Assembly (NCBI GenBank): GCA_964621525.1
Contig: CAZUMS010000031.1
Coordinates: 1 to 43,852 of the forward strand
Source of the DNA: CAZMGV01 sp964621525 [NCBI: uncultured bacterium]
GTDB taxonomy: Bacteria > JAGRBM01
Direction of reading: 5' to 3'
DNA length: 43,852 nucleotides
The notes beneath the pieces were generated by a model that worked only from the letters and a program-made list of their open reading frames with translations, was not told the origin of the DNA and made no database searches. Positions 32,445 to 40,840 of this stretch are shown in pieces. The first letter of the stretch is position 1. The number at the start of each line of letters is the position of its first letter. The position numbers and the translations under genes were made by a program.

Positions 32445-32608
32445 CGGGTCCCTCCGGCGTCCCGGCGCGGGTCGCCGGGAGCTATACCCCCTCGCCGGCG
32501 GTAACCCCTGAACCCTGCGAAAGCGCTCTCACCGCTTCCGCTCCGGACGGCGTCCGGGAGCAGCCGCCATCCCCGCTTCCGGTCAGTCTCCCTGAAAGCT
32601 TGCCGGAG

Positions 32609-32836
32609 TCAGGCGACGCCTTTCACGGACGTCTGCCGGAACAGGTCCATGAGGTTGTGCGAGCGTTCTTCCGTCAGCGCGTCGGCGAGCGTCTGGCGGA
32701 ACGACTCGGCCACTTCGGGCGTCACCCGGAGCGTGAGGCTTCCGATATCGAGGTGCAGGTTACCGCAGCAGCCGCACCGGCGGACGGTCATGGCGGGGCC
32801 GTTGGAAAGCATCGTCCAGTTGTGAGTGCAGGTCAT
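32609..32836 (-). CDS. Small cysteine-rich protein, unknown function
   Basis: The 75-residue protein reads TCTHNWTMLSNGPAMTVRR, then CGCCGNLHLDIGSLTLRV, then an amphipathic helix (RQTLADALTEE). CxCCG plus Cys3, His4 and the LHL His suggest metal binding. No signal peptide. GGAGG precedes the ATG with an 11-nt spacer. The promoter region carries a Fur-like sequence, so iron or metal regulation is possible. I do not recognise a named family. Confidence 0.6.
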   Translation of the reverse strand: MTCTHNWTMLSNGPAMTVRRCGCCGNLHLDIGSLTLRVTPEVAESFRQTLADALTEERSHNLMDLFRQTSVKGVA

Positions 32837-32860
32837 GGGCCGTGGATCCTCCGTTCCAGA

Positions 32861-32888
32861 GTTATATGATAATGAAAACTACTTTCAA
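32861..32888 (-). promoter_or_regulatory. Promoter with Fur-like box
   Basis: Minus-strand TTGAAA (32888-32883), 16-bp spacer and TATAAC (32866-32861). The overlapping plus-strand 32868-32886 matches the 19-bp Fur consensus at about 14 positions (GATAATGA start, TTTC end), covering spacer and -35. Confidence 0.4.
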
Positions 32889-32928
32889 CTAAGTATGTTG
32901 TCAAGAGTCATTTTAAAGGGGGCGGGGT

Positions 32929-35226
32929 TCAGGCTGCCGGGTTACCCATGAGGGTGGCGACGGCCCGGACGAGTTCTTCGGGGGTGAAGGGTTTCTGGAT
33001 AAAACCCGTGTGGGGGGCGGACGTGAGGGCCGTGTTCACACCCCCGGCGCTGTAACCGCTCATGAGCAGCACCGGCATGGAAGGACTCGTTTCGCGCAAG
33101 CCCGCGAGCACTTCCTCGCCGGATACATCGGGCATCGTGAGATCAAGGAGTACGCAGCTAAGGGCATTCCGCTGTTCGCGGATCAGTTCGAGCCCTCTCC
33201 GGCCGCCTTCGGCTTTCAGCGTGGAGGCTCCAGCCCGTTCGAGAATCCGGCTGGCGACGGCGCAGTTCAGGGGTTCGTCGTCCACGACCAGGACCGTGCC
33301 CCGGAGGCGGGGAACGGAGCCGGTATCCTGCCGGCTGCCGGCCGTGATTCCCTGTACCGGCGCAGCCGCCGGAGGCAGGTAGATCCGGAACCGGGTACCT
33401 GTGCCGGGTGTGCTCGCAACGGCCACGGCTCCGCCATGCGCCCGGACGATGCCAAGAAGAAACGCGAGGCCAAGGCCGTGGCCAGTGCGTTTGGTGGTGA
33501 AGAACGGGTCGAAAATCCGGGCCAGGGTTGAGGCGTTCATGCCCCGGCCGGTGTCGGCGACTTCGAGGAAGGCATAGGTGCCCGCCTGCAATTCGCCGTT
33601 ACGGATTTCCCTTCTGACGGCCTCGCTGTCGAGCGTGGCAATTCCCGTGGATATCCGTACCTCGCCGGGTTTTCCTTCCAGCGCTTCGGCGGCGTTTGTG
33701 ATGAGGTTCATGACCACCTGCCGGAGCTGCGCGGGGTCGGCGTTCACGGTGACGGGTCCGGACCCGGTCTCCAGTTCGAGTCTCGCCTCCAGCGGGAGCG
33801 TGGGCCCGAGCAGCCGGATCATCTCGCGGATCAGGCCGTCCAGATCCACGGAGATCTTTTCGACGGGCGACTGTCCCACATAACTGAGGAGCTGGCGGAT
33901 GATCTCCGCCGCCCGGGTGGCGGCAGTGGCGATATCGCGCACGGGTCCTGCAAGCGGCGATTCCGGCGGCAAATCCTTGAGCAGCAGGCCCGTCTGTCCA
34001 ATCACCGGAGTGAGCAGATTGTTGAAATCATGGGCAATGCCCCCCGCCAGAATGCCGAGGCTTTCGAGGCGCTGCTTTTCCTGGACCTTATCCTCGAGTG
34101 CCTTCTGCCGTGCGGCGGTCTCGCGCCGCTGCGTGACGTCGACGGCGATCAGCATGGCACGGCCGGGCTGGAGCGGAGAGCCGGCGAGCGCGGCCCGGAC
34201 CTCGAAGCAGAGGCGCTGGCCTGTGGGCGCCAGATACTCCGCCTCGACAGCATCGGGAGTTCTGCCGGAAAAAACATCCTCGATCAGTGACATGATGGTC
34301 TGGAGATAGGGCGGCTCGAGAAAGTCGCGCAGGTTCCGGCCTTCGACCATCGGAACCGTGAGCCCCTCGGGCACATGGTTGACCTTTTCGATGAAACCGT
34401 CGCGTCCGATCAACAGGATGTAGTCGGGGGCGTTGCGAAAGAGAGCCTCCCAGTTCTGCTCGGACCGGACGAGCGCCTGATACGCGGACTCCAGTTCCTG
34501 CGTCCTCAGCGCCACTCGGCGCTCCAGGTTCTCCCGGGCTGCGTCCACTTCCCGTTTCGCGCCCGCCAGGGACTGTTCCCGGTCACGCCACTGGGCGACC
34601 GTGTACATGAAGATCACGACCGCGGTCACGAACAGGATCAGCGTGAACAGCTTGTAGCGCCAGTCCATATGGAGGAGAGGGCCGAGATCGGCTGCGCGGG
34701 ACAGCACCGGCGCGTAGAGGTCGTGCCCTGCGAGCAGGAAGAGGAAGGGACTTTCCGAAATGAGGACGAACAGCACCATGCCGGCGATGACGGCACTCCA
34801 GTCCACGATAATGAGCAGCAGCAGCGTGACAGCGACGGTAGTGATCCAGATGAAGGTCGTGAACGGCTCGTAGATCAGGTTGGCGAATCCGAGATCCGCG
34901 TACCAGATCAGGCTCGTGCAGTAGAGGAAAAACCGCCCCTCCCGGCCCGTGGCCCGAAGCCACAGGGCGATGCCGAGCATCGGGAGCCAGATAATGGTGC
35001 GCAGGAAATCGACCCACCAGCGGAGCTGGATTGCGCTCTCGGGCAGGTCGAGTCCCGAGGTTCGCCAGTGTTCGAGCCAGATATAGGACGACTGGAACAG
35101 GATCGTCGGGACAATAATGAGCAGCGCCCGGTTCGCGTGGGACCAGTCGAGCGGATTGCCGATCCGCGCGTTGAGCCGCATCCAGATGCTCTGGACGGAG
35201 CCCGCCTCGCCGTCTGCAGGAGCCAT
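32929..35226 (-). CDS. Hybrid sensor histidine kinase with C-terminal receiver
   Basis: The 765-residue protein has about six membrane helices (residues ~33-212), a coiled-coil (~215-255), a PAS domain (~258-365, FRNAPDYILLIGRDG), a HisKA domain with His399 (GGIAHDFNNLLTPV), an ATPase domain (NLITNAAEAL, DTGRGM, FFTTKRTGHGLGLAF) and a receiver with phospho-acceptor Asp695 (LLDLTMPD) and Lys in FIQKPF. Overall it resembles CckA-like hybrid kinases. No response regulator is adjacent, so output may go through a phosphotransfer protein encoded elsewhere. Confidence 0.92.
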   Translation of the reverse strand: MAPADGEAGSVQSIWMRLNARIGNPLDWSHANRALLIIVPTILFQSSYIWLEHWRTSGLDLPESAIQLRWWVDFLRTIIWLPMLGIALWLRATGREGRFFLYCTSLIWYADLGFANLIYEPFTTFIWITTVAVTLLLLIIVDWSAVIAGMVLFVLISESPFLFLLAGHDLYAPVLSRAADLGPLLHMDWRYKLFTLILFVTAVVIFMYTVAQWRDREQSLAGAKREVDAARENLERRVALRTQELESAYQALVRSEQNWEALFRNAPDYILLIGRDGFIEKVNHVPEGLTVPMVEGRNLRDFLEPPYLQTIMSLIEDVFSGRTPDAVEAEYLAPTGQRLCFEVRAALAGSPLQPGRAMLIAVDVTQRRETAARQKALEDKVQEKQRLESLGILAGGIAHDFNNLLTPVIGQTGLLLKDLPPESPLAGPVRDIATAATRAAEIIRQLLSYVGQSPVEKISVDLDGLIREMIRLLGPTLPLEARLELETGSGPVTVNADPAQLRQVVMNLITNAAEALEGKPGEVRISTGIATLDSEAVRREIRNGELQAGTYAFLEVADTGRGMNASTLARIFDPFFTTKRTGHGLGLAFLLGIVRAHGGAVAVASTPGTGTRFRIYLPPAAAPVQGITAGSRQDTGSVPRLRGTVLVVDDEPLNCAVASRILERAGASTLKAEGGRRGLELIREQRNALSCVLLDLTMPDVSGEEVLAGLRETSPSMPVLLMSGYSAGGVNTALTSAPHTGFIQKPFTPEELVRAVATLMGNPAA

Positions 35227-35366
35227 TCAGGGGGAAATGTACCCGATCGCTCGAAGGGGCGAAAGGCGAGCGGGTCCGGGGTAGCGGCTCGATTTGAACC
35301 CACCGGTTTCCCGCCCCGATTTCCCCTGTGCTAGGGTGCTCACCCCTTTGGAGAGGCGGCAGGCAA

Positions 35367-36431
35367 GTGGCAGACGACACCCAGAAAACCGGATACGAAC
35401 ACATTCTCGTCACGGGAGGAGCGGGTTTCATCGGATCGAACCTGATCCGGGTCCTGTTCGAGGAGAAGCCGGTGCCGGATCTCGATTTTATCGGGAACCT
35501 GGACGCGCTCACCTACGCCGGGAACCGGGCGAACCTTGCCGACCTCGAGGGCAACAACAAGTACCGGCTCATCCACGCCGACGTCTGCGACGCCGACCGG
35601 CTCGACAGCATCTTCCGGTTCGGCCAGTTCGATGCCGTGCTGCACCTCGCCGCCGAGAGTCACGTGGACCGCTCGCTGCTCGGCCCGCAGGCGTTCTTCC
35701 GCACGAACGTGCTCGGCACGACGACACTGCTCGACGCCGCCCGCCGTTACGGCGTGAAGCGGGTCGTCGTCGTCTCGACGGACGAAGTGTACGGCTCGCT
35801 CCCGGACGACGGCCATTCGAAGTTCCGTGAGGACACGCCGCTCGATCCCACCTCGCCCTACGCCGCGAGCAAGGCGGCCTCCGACCTCGCCGCGCTCTCC
35901 TATCACAAGAGCTTCGGCATGGATGTCGTCATCACCCGCTGCTCGAACAACTACGGCGCCTACCAGTTCCCCGAGAAGATGATTCCGCTGATGATCCTGA
36001 ACGCGCTGGAGGACCGTCCGCTGCCTGTCTACGGCGACGGCCGGAACGTCCGCGACTGGATTCACGCCCGGGACCACGCCCGCGGCATCATCGCCGCGCT
36101 GCTCCGGGGCCGCGCGGGCCGCGTCTACAACCTCGGTGCGAATACCGAACGCCGCAACATCGAAATCGTGGAGAAGATTCTGGAGCGGCTCGGGAAACCC
36201 CGCTCGCTGATCCGGTTCGTCACCGACCGGCCGGCCCACGACCTGCGCTACGCCACCGACTCGCTCCGAGCCCGCGAGGAGCTGGGCTGGGAACCCCGCG
36301 CCCAGTTCGATGCCGCCCTCGGCGAGACTATCGACTGGTACGTGAACAACCGCCCCTGGTGGGAAGCCATCATCCATGGCCCCTACCGCGCCTACTACCA
36401 GAAACTCTACGGTAACCGCCTTGCGGGGTAG
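35367..36431 (+). CDS. rmlB: dTDP-glucose 4,6-dehydratase
   Basis: The 354-residue extended SDR has VTGGAGFIGSNLIR, HLAAESHVDRS, STDEVYGSLP, the catalytic SPYAASKAASD (Tyr-x3-Lys) and TRCSNNYGAYQFPEKMIP. It makes dTDP-4-keto-6-deoxyglucose for rhamnose or other deoxysugars of LPS or glycans. GTG 35367 gives normal RmlB length. It stands alone; other rml genes are not nearby. Confidence 0.93.
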   Translation: MADDTQKTGYEHILVTGGAGFIGSNLIRVLFEEKPVPDLDFIGNLDALTYAGNRANLADLEGNNKYRLIHADVCDADRLDSIFRFGQFDAVLHLAAESHVDRSLLGPQAFFRTNVLGTTTLLDAARRYGVKRVVVVSTDEVYGSLPDDGHSKFREDTPLDPTSPYAASKAASDLAALSYHKSFGMDVVITRCSNNYGAYQFPEKMIPLMILNALEDRPLPVYGDGRNVRDWIHARDHARGIIAALLRGRAGRVYNLGANTERRNIEIVEKILERLGKPRSLIRFVTDRPAHDLRYATDSLRAREELGWEPRAQFDAALGETIDWYVNNRPWWEAIIHGPYRAYYQKLYGNRLAG

Positions 36432-36507
36432 GGGGATACCTCTCCAGGCCGCCACCCCGCGAAACCCGCCTAGCCCCGAAATAACGCCTCAATTCCCAGT
36501 TCAAGAA

Positions 36508-36546
36508 TCTCAAATTGAGAAATTAGGGGTGTTTCTCAATTTGAGA
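36508..36546 (+). promoter_or_regulatory. Paired palindromic upstream activator sites
   Basis: TCTCAA-A-TTGAGA (36508-36520) and TCTCAA-T-TTGAGA (36534-36546) are two copies of one palindrome 26 bp apart centre to centre. With flanks they form a perfect 15-bp inverted repeat. They lie ~90-120 bp upstream of the sigma-54 promoter, the expected enhancer position. Confidence 0.7.
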
Positions 36547-36616
36547 CGCAACCTCAGGCTGTCGCTAATTGGTATAACTTACTGAAATTAAAGCAAATTT
36601 TCTGATTCTTTGCTTG

Positions 36617-36632
36617 TGGCACGCCGTTCGCT
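36617..36632 (+). promoter_or_regulatory. Sigma-54 (-24/-12) promoter
   Basis: TGGCACGCCGTTCGCT matches TGGCACG-N4-TTGCW at all but one position with exact GG-to-GC spacing. Predicted start ~36643, ~44 nt before the ATG at 36687. Confidence 0.75.
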
Positions 36633-36686
36633 CTTCTGGTGCCGGAGCCGGATATGGGTCCGGCGGTTCAGACAGAGGTGACGGCG

Positions 36687-37352
36687 ATGAAGACTCGGAA
36701 AATGATGGCAGTGGCAGGTTTCACTCTCGGGTTCGTTCTGGCAGCTACCGGCTGCGCGCGGCCCGTGCCGCGGGGAATGATCGCCGGCAACTGGATGCCG
36801 TCCGACGCCCGGCAGGGGAACCTCGCCATGCGTGAGACGGCCAACGAGGCGTTCGCGAAGAACGCTCCGGGCGTGAACCTCTCGAACCTGACGGTCGTGG
36901 CCGGCACCTGGCCGCAGTCCAAGGCCGTGCTCGGCGAGTTCACCTACGCGAGCATTCCGATGTCCACATTCGACGAATCGACACTGGTGAACGCGCGCTT
37001 CGTGCGCAGCGACCTGCGTCAGAGTTCTTTCCAGGCCGCCGACCTGCGCTGGGCGAACTTCGCCCGCGCCGAGCTCGAGCTGGTCCGTTTCGACAATGCC
37101 AATCTGGCGAAGGCCAACTTCCGCGGGGCGAACCTCCGGCGGGCGGTGCTCACGGGCGCCGACCTGCGCGGGGCGGACCTTCGCGGCGCGGATCTGACGG
37201 GGGCCGTGCTCGTGGGCACGAACCTCTCCCGGGCGGATCTGACCGGCGCGGTCCTTTCCGGCACGGTGATGGAGGGGGTGAACCTCTCCGGCGCCACGAT
37301 CGGTCAGCGGATCCTCGCCGAACAGACGGTGATAACGACCGCGTCCCGCTAA
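36687..37352 (+). CDS. Pentapeptide-repeat lipoprotein
   Basis: The 221-residue protein has a lipoprotein signal (GFTLGFVLAATGC). Residues ~95-205 are tandem pentapeptide repeats (ARFVRSDLRQSSF, then ADLRGADLRGADLTGAVL) that form a right-handed quadrilateral beta-helix. GAGGTG six nucleotides before ATG 36687 fixes the start. It has its own sigma-54 promoter with paired upstream sites and a strong terminator, so it is a single-gene regulon unit. Periplasmic or outer-membrane role; the ligand is unknown. Confidence 0.85.
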   Translation: MKTRKMMAVAGFTLGFVLAATGCARPVPRGMIAGNWMPSDARQGNLAMRETANEAFAKNAPGVNLSNLTVVAGTWPQSKAVLGEFTYASIPMSTFDESTLVNARFVRSDLRQSSFQAADLRWANFARAELELVRFDNANLAKANFRGANLRRAVLTGADLRGADLRGADLTGAVLVGTNLSRADLTGAVLSGTVMEGVNLSGATIGQRILAEQTVITTASR

Positions 37353-37410
37353 AGGGTGCCGGGCTCTCTCCCGGTTTGGGGACGCAAGAAGGTCGATGGG
37401 CAATGGGTGG

Positions 37411-37445
37411 CTCCCCGCCTCGAAAGAGGCGGGGAGTTTTTTTTT
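37411..37445 (+). terminator. Strong intrinsic terminator after the pentapeptide lipoprotein
   Basis: CTCCCCGCCTC-GAAA-GAGGCGGGGAG followed by nine Ts: a perfect 11-bp stem with a stable tetraloop. Confidence 0.95.
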
Positions 37446-37466
37446 CGCGCCGCGCGGGTGCGGAGC

Positions 37467-37504
37467 AAAAAGCGGCGGCGCCCCTTGCGGAGTGCCGCCG
37501 CTTT
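37467..37504 (-). terminator. Terminator of the minus-strand lipoprotein gene
   Basis: GCGGCGGC and GCCGCCGC arms (extended AAA/TTT) around a 14-nt loop. Read on the minus strand the stem is followed by TTTTT. It lies just after the stop at 37523. Confidence 0.75.
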
Positions 37505-37522
37505 CCGCCGCCAGAAGCGGGC

Positions 37523-38566
37523 TTACAGCTCGCTCTTGATCGCGAGCTCGAACATGCGGTTCAGGCTCTTGATGAGATCGGTGGACACGCCGGTGAACTG
37601 GTTTTTGTCCACGACGAGGGCCTTCAGTGAGCGCTTCTTGTCGCCGACGCCGAAGCCCTGGAGGAAGTCGATGTTGAACTCGAAGTCGTCCTGGATCGTT
37701 CCGAACGGCCTGGCGGTTTCCATCGGCTTCTTGAGGGAGAGCGAGCCCATGTTGCCGAACATGCTGGTGCGGTTCTTGGCGGAGAGATAGTTCAGGCTCG
37801 CCGACTGGATCTGGAGGACCGGCTTCACCTGGATCTCGGCGCTGCTCGCGAAGGTGCCGCCCCGGGTGTAGAACTTGATCGTGTGGAGGTAGATCGTGAG
37901 GGTGACGGACGCGGCGTCCAGCTCTTCGATCAGCCGGCCGTGCATCATGGCGCTGTTCTGGCCCGTGAGTGCGCTCACGAAACCGCCCACGGCGCTCTTC
38001 TCGCCGGGTTCGAAGTAGACCGGCATGCCCGGCGGAGTCGCATAGGCGACTTCCGGCTGCAGGATTCCCTTGATAATGGAGGGGTTTGGCTCTTTCTCGT
38101 TGATGGCCCACTGGTAGGCTTTCGACTTCGTCAGGGCGTCGTTCGGGAGAATCTCGTAGCCGAGTCCCTTCAGCCGCTCGACGAGATCGTCGTAGGCCAC
38201 CTTGGCGATCTGCTGGTAGATGCTGTCCTCGATCTTGGCCAGCTTGATCATCATGTTCACTTCGGCCGACTGGAGCGCGGTCGTGCCGAGCCCGCCATCG
38301 GCCCGTGCTTGGGCCGCGGCCGTCTGGGTGACGGCGACGCGGACGCGGGGGATGATGACCTTCTTGTCCGCCTTGAACTGTCCGCCCTTATGGACGTCCA
38401 CCAGCTTTTTGTAGAGAGTATCTTCCTGGCCCCACGGGAACTCGTTGATGACGACTTCTCCGGGATCGCCAATGAGGCCGCCCGTGGCCTTGTACAGCAT
38501 CGGGCCGCAGCCCGTCGTCAGCAGGATGGCCGCAGCAGCGGCGGCAATACGGATGGACTTGAACAT
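37523..38566 (-). CDS. Conserved-looking lipoprotein of unknown function
   Basis: The 347-residue protein has a lipobox (AAILLTTGC). The mature part begins GPMLYKATGGLIGDPGEV and is rich in beta strands (IIPRVRVAVTQTAAAQ, ASVTLTIYLHTIKFYTRGG, AEIQVKPVLQI), suggesting an envelope-associated beta-rich fold. No named family recognised. It is convergent with the pentapeptide lipoprotein, separated by back-to-back terminators. The preceding ~220 bp upstream contain no other gene. Confidence 0.75.
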   Translation of the reverse strand: MFKSIRIAAAAAAILLTTGCGPMLYKATGGLIGDPGEVVINEFPWGQEDTLYKKLVDVHKGGQFKADKKVIIPRVRVAVTQTAAAQARADGGLGTTALQSAEVNMMIKLAKIEDSIYQQIAKVAYDDLVERLKGLGYEILPNDALTKSKAYQWAINEKEPNPSIIKGILQPEVAYATPPGMPVYFEPGEKSAVGGFVSALTGQNSAMMHGRLIEELDAASVTLTIYLHTIKFYTRGGTFASSAEIQVKPVLQIQSASLNYLSAKNRTSMFGNMGSLSLKKPMETARPFGTIQDDFEFNIDFLQGFGVGDKKRSLKALVVDKNQFTGVSTDLIKSLNRMFELAIKSEL

Positions 38567-38780
38567 GGTATCTGTCTCCCCCTCAGGAACGAATTGTTGG
38601 TTTTCGGCGGTGCGGACCGCCCGGACCGCCGGCTGAATGCCTCTGGCGGAAGCGATCTGACCCCTCGGAACGGCGGAAATCTGCCGCAGGGAAACGGAAC
38701 TGGCAACGAGACATCCCCGATTTTGCGGACCGGAATGATACAGCCGGTGATTTTGCCGGGGGAATGCGGGGAAAAGGGGA

Positions 38781-38801
38781 GAGGCGGCTTTAAGCCGCCT
38801 C
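38781..38801 (-). terminator. Hairpin at the rubredoxin stop codon
   Basis: GAGGCGGC-N5-GCCGCCTC with the rubredoxin TAA in the loop. Only a short T-run follows on the minus strand, so termination strength is uncertain. Confidence 0.4.
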
Positions 38802-38960
38802 CTCCACCGGTTCGAAATCCGCTTTGGTCACTCCGCACTCGGGACAGGACCAGTCCTCGGGGACGTTCGCCCATTTCGTGCCGGGGGCGAGGCCGCTGTC
38901 CGGATCGCCCTTCGCCTCGTCATAGACATAGCCGCAGACGATGCACTGGTACTTCTTCAT
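38790..38960 (-). CDS. Rubredoxin
   Basis: A 56-residue rubredoxin: [20 protein letters not shown], then the second knuckle [14 protein letters not shown]. The four Cys ligate one Fe. It starts 2 bp after the rubrerythrin stop, so the two are co-translated. The rubrerythrin itself lacks the usual C-terminal rubredoxin domain, so this small protein probably supplies its electrons in trans. OxyR divergent upstream suggests peroxide control. Confidence 0.95.
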   Translation of the reverse strand: MKKYQCIVCGYVYDEAKGDPDSGLAPGTKWANVPEDWSCPECGVTKADFEPVEEAA

Positions 38961-38962
38961 GA

Positions 38963-39430
38963 TCAGTGTTTCCTTTCATCCAGGCGTGCCTGGTACCGGT
39001 CGGCGTGGATCTTCTCCACTTTAGTGAGTGCGGCGAACCGCTTGCGGGCCCTGGCGAGCGTGGTGGTGAACAGCTCGTCGTGCTCGCGGGATTCGGCCGC
39101 GTGTTCGGCGAAGTGGGTCGCTGCCGCCTTCTGGGCCTCGGCCTCCGCCTCTTTCTCGAAGCCGGGGTACATCACCTGATGTTCGTACCGCTCGCCTTCG
39201 ATCGCCAGTTCCAGCACCTTCTCCACGGTCAGGGTTTCCTTCGGGTAGAGGAGTTCGAGGTGCGAGAAGGCGTGCTGGGTCTCCTGGCTGGCTGTTTCCT
39301 CGAACAGCTTCGCCGTCTCCTCGTCGCCCAGTTCGCGGGCGATCCTGGCGAAGTAGAGGTATTTGCGGTTTGCCATCGATTCGCCGGCGAAGGCGGCCTC
39401 GAGGTTCTTCCGGGTCTGGGTGAATTTCAT
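38963..39430 (-). CDS. Rubrerythrin, diiron domain only
   Basis: The 155-residue four-helix-bundle protein carries diiron ligand motifs Glu17 (AFAGES), Glu50-x2-His53 (ETQH), Glu80/Glu83 (EGERYEHQV) and Glu139-x2-His142 (EKIH). Classical rubrerythrins add a C-terminal rubredoxin domain; here it is the separate downstream gene. The third-to-fourth ligand spacing is longer than usual. Peroxide reduction using rubredoxin electrons is the family role. AGAGGAG before the ATG supports the start. Confidence 0.92.
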   Translation of the reverse strand: MKFTQTRKNLEAAFAGESMANRKYLYFARIARELGDEETAKLFEETASQETQHAFSHLELLYPKETLTVEKVLELAIEGERYEHQVMYPGFEKEAEAEAQKAAATHFAEHAAESREHDELFTTTLARARKRFAALTKVEKIHADRYQARLDERKH

Positions 39431-39532
39431 CTTGGATTCTCCTCTCAGGGCGGCGGCCGCTTCCGCCGCCGCATCTGGATCGAGTATCGGCCGCGGTGCT
39501 TGATTAGTAAAATTGAACTTTATTATGATTTG

Positions 39533-39547
39533 ATAGGTTAAAATTAT
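39533..39547 (+). promoter_or_regulatory. Possible OxyR half-site
   Basis: ATAG-N7-TTAT resembles one arm of the OxyR box (ATAG-N7-CTAT) and overlaps the oxyR start codon. Adjacent half-sites are poor, so confidence is low. Confidence 0.25.
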
Positions 39548-40496
39548 GATCCAGTCGCTGACCCTGACCCAGCTTGAATACCTCGTGGCCGTGGACCGGT
39601 TCCGCAGTTTCGCGAGGGCGGCGGATTACTGCCATGTGTCGCAGCCCGCCCTCAGCCAGCAGATCAAGAAGCTCGAGCTGGATCTCGGCGTTGAGGCATT
39701 CGACCGCACGAGGCAGCCGGTGGAGCCCACCGACATCGGCCGGCGGCTCATCGAACAGGCCAGGGTGGTGCTGGCCGAGGGGGAGCGGCTCGCGGGGCTC
39801 GCCGAATCCCTGCGAGGAAAGGTTGAGGGTCCCTATCGGCTGGGAATTATTCCGACGATCGCACCGTATCTCCTGCCGCTGTTTCTGAAGGACTTTCTGG
39901 AGAGCTATCCGAAGGTGCAGCTCGTGGTGGAGGAACTCCAGACGGCGGAGATCCTCGCACGGATCGAAACGGGCGACCTTGATGCGGGTATAGCCGCGAC
40001 GCCGCTCGGCCAGCCGGGAATTGTGGAGCACCCCGTCTATGTGGAGCCGTTTCTCGCCTATCTTCCCAAAGATCATCCGCTGGCGAAGCGCAAGCAGCTC
40101 GGTGAGGACAGTCTGCACGGCTCAAGGGTGTGGATCCTGTCCGAAGGGCACTGTTTCCGGAGCCAGGTGCTGAAGGTGTGCGGCCGCGATCTGGCGGGCA
40201 AGGCGCCGCTCCGGTTCGAGAGCGGCAACCTCGACACGCTCCTCTGGATGGTGGACCAGGGGTGGGGCGTCACGGTCGTCCCGTGGCTCGCCGCGGAGCA
40301 GTTTCGCGCCCGGAAACCCCCCGGCGTGTTCCGGGAGTTCACCCGGCCCGTGCCCGCCCGGGAGATCAGCGTGATTCACGGCCGCTCCTGGCGTCAGTTT
40401 CCGGTCACGGACGCCCTGAAAACGCTGATTGGAGAAACCGTGCCGAAAAACCTTCTGGGGGCCGCCTCAAAGGCTGATATCCTGCCCGTGGGCTAG
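39546..40496 (+). CDS. oxyR: OxyR hydrogen-peroxide sensor (LysR family)
   Basis: The 316-residue LysR-type protein has helix-turn-helix ARAADYCHVSQPALSQQIKK and, in the effector domain, ILSEGHCFRSQVLKVCG. Cys203 and Cys212 have the same eight-residue spacing as E. coli OxyR Cys199 and Cys208, the redox disulfide pair. It is divergent from rubrerythrin/rubredoxin, its probable target operon. AGG eight nucleotides before ATG 39546 supports the start. Confidence 0.9.
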   Translation: MIQSLTLTQLEYLVAVDRFRSFARAADYCHVSQPALSQQIKKLELDLGVEAFDRTRQPVEPTDIGRRLIEQARVVLAEGERLAGLAESLRGKVEGPYRLGIIPTIAPYLLPLFLKDFLESYPKVQLVVEELQTAEILARIETGDLDAGIAATPLGQPGIVEHPVYVEPFLAYLPKDHPLAKRKQLGEDSLHGSRVWILSEGHCFRSQVLKVCGRDLAGKAPLRFESGNLDTLLWMVDQGWGVTVVPWLAAEQFRARKPPGVFREFTRPVPAREISVIHGRSWRQFPVTDALKTLIGETVPKNLLGAASKADILPVG

Positions 40497-40547
40497 CACT
40501 GGACGTTTACCGAAGCAGGGTTATCTTTGGGTGAGCGGGAGGCACAC

Positions 40548-40772
40548 ATGCCGATCTTTGAGTACCGTTGTGGAAAATGCGGACATGAATTCGAGACGCT
40601 GATCAGCAGTTCGTCGAAGCCCGAATGTCCAAAGTGTGGGAGCAGCAAGCTGGACAAGAAACTGTCTGTTTTCGCCGCCCAGACCCAGACCGCACAGTCC
40701 AGACAGGCCACCCCGATGCCTTGCGGCACGTGCGGTGATCCGCGCGGCAGCGGAAGCTGCCAGTTCGACTGA
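40548..40772 (+). CDS. FmdB-family zinc ribbon protein
   Basis: The 74-residue protein reads MPIFEYRCGKCGHEFETLIS, then CPKCGSSKLDKKLS, a CxxC...CxxC zinc ribbon of the FmdB/CxxC_CXXC_SSSS family, and ends with CGTCGDPRGSGSC. GGGAGG before ATG 40548 supports the start. It lies 68 bp before uvrB. Function of the family is not well defined. Confidence 0.9.
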   Translation: MPIFEYRCGKCGHEFETLISSSSKPECPKCGSSKLDKKLSVFAAQTQTAQSRQATPMPCGTCGDPRGSGSCQFD

Positions 40773-40840
40773 CTTTTCTGCCCCCTTGCCCCTCCGGATA
40801 ACCGTCTATACTGGCCGGTTACGCCGGGGAGGCGTCCTGC

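Noticed and set aside
39431-39545. A full OxyR tetramer box
   Set aside because: Only one half-site is close to consensus; the other expected ATAG/CTAT blocks do not match at 7-bp spacing.
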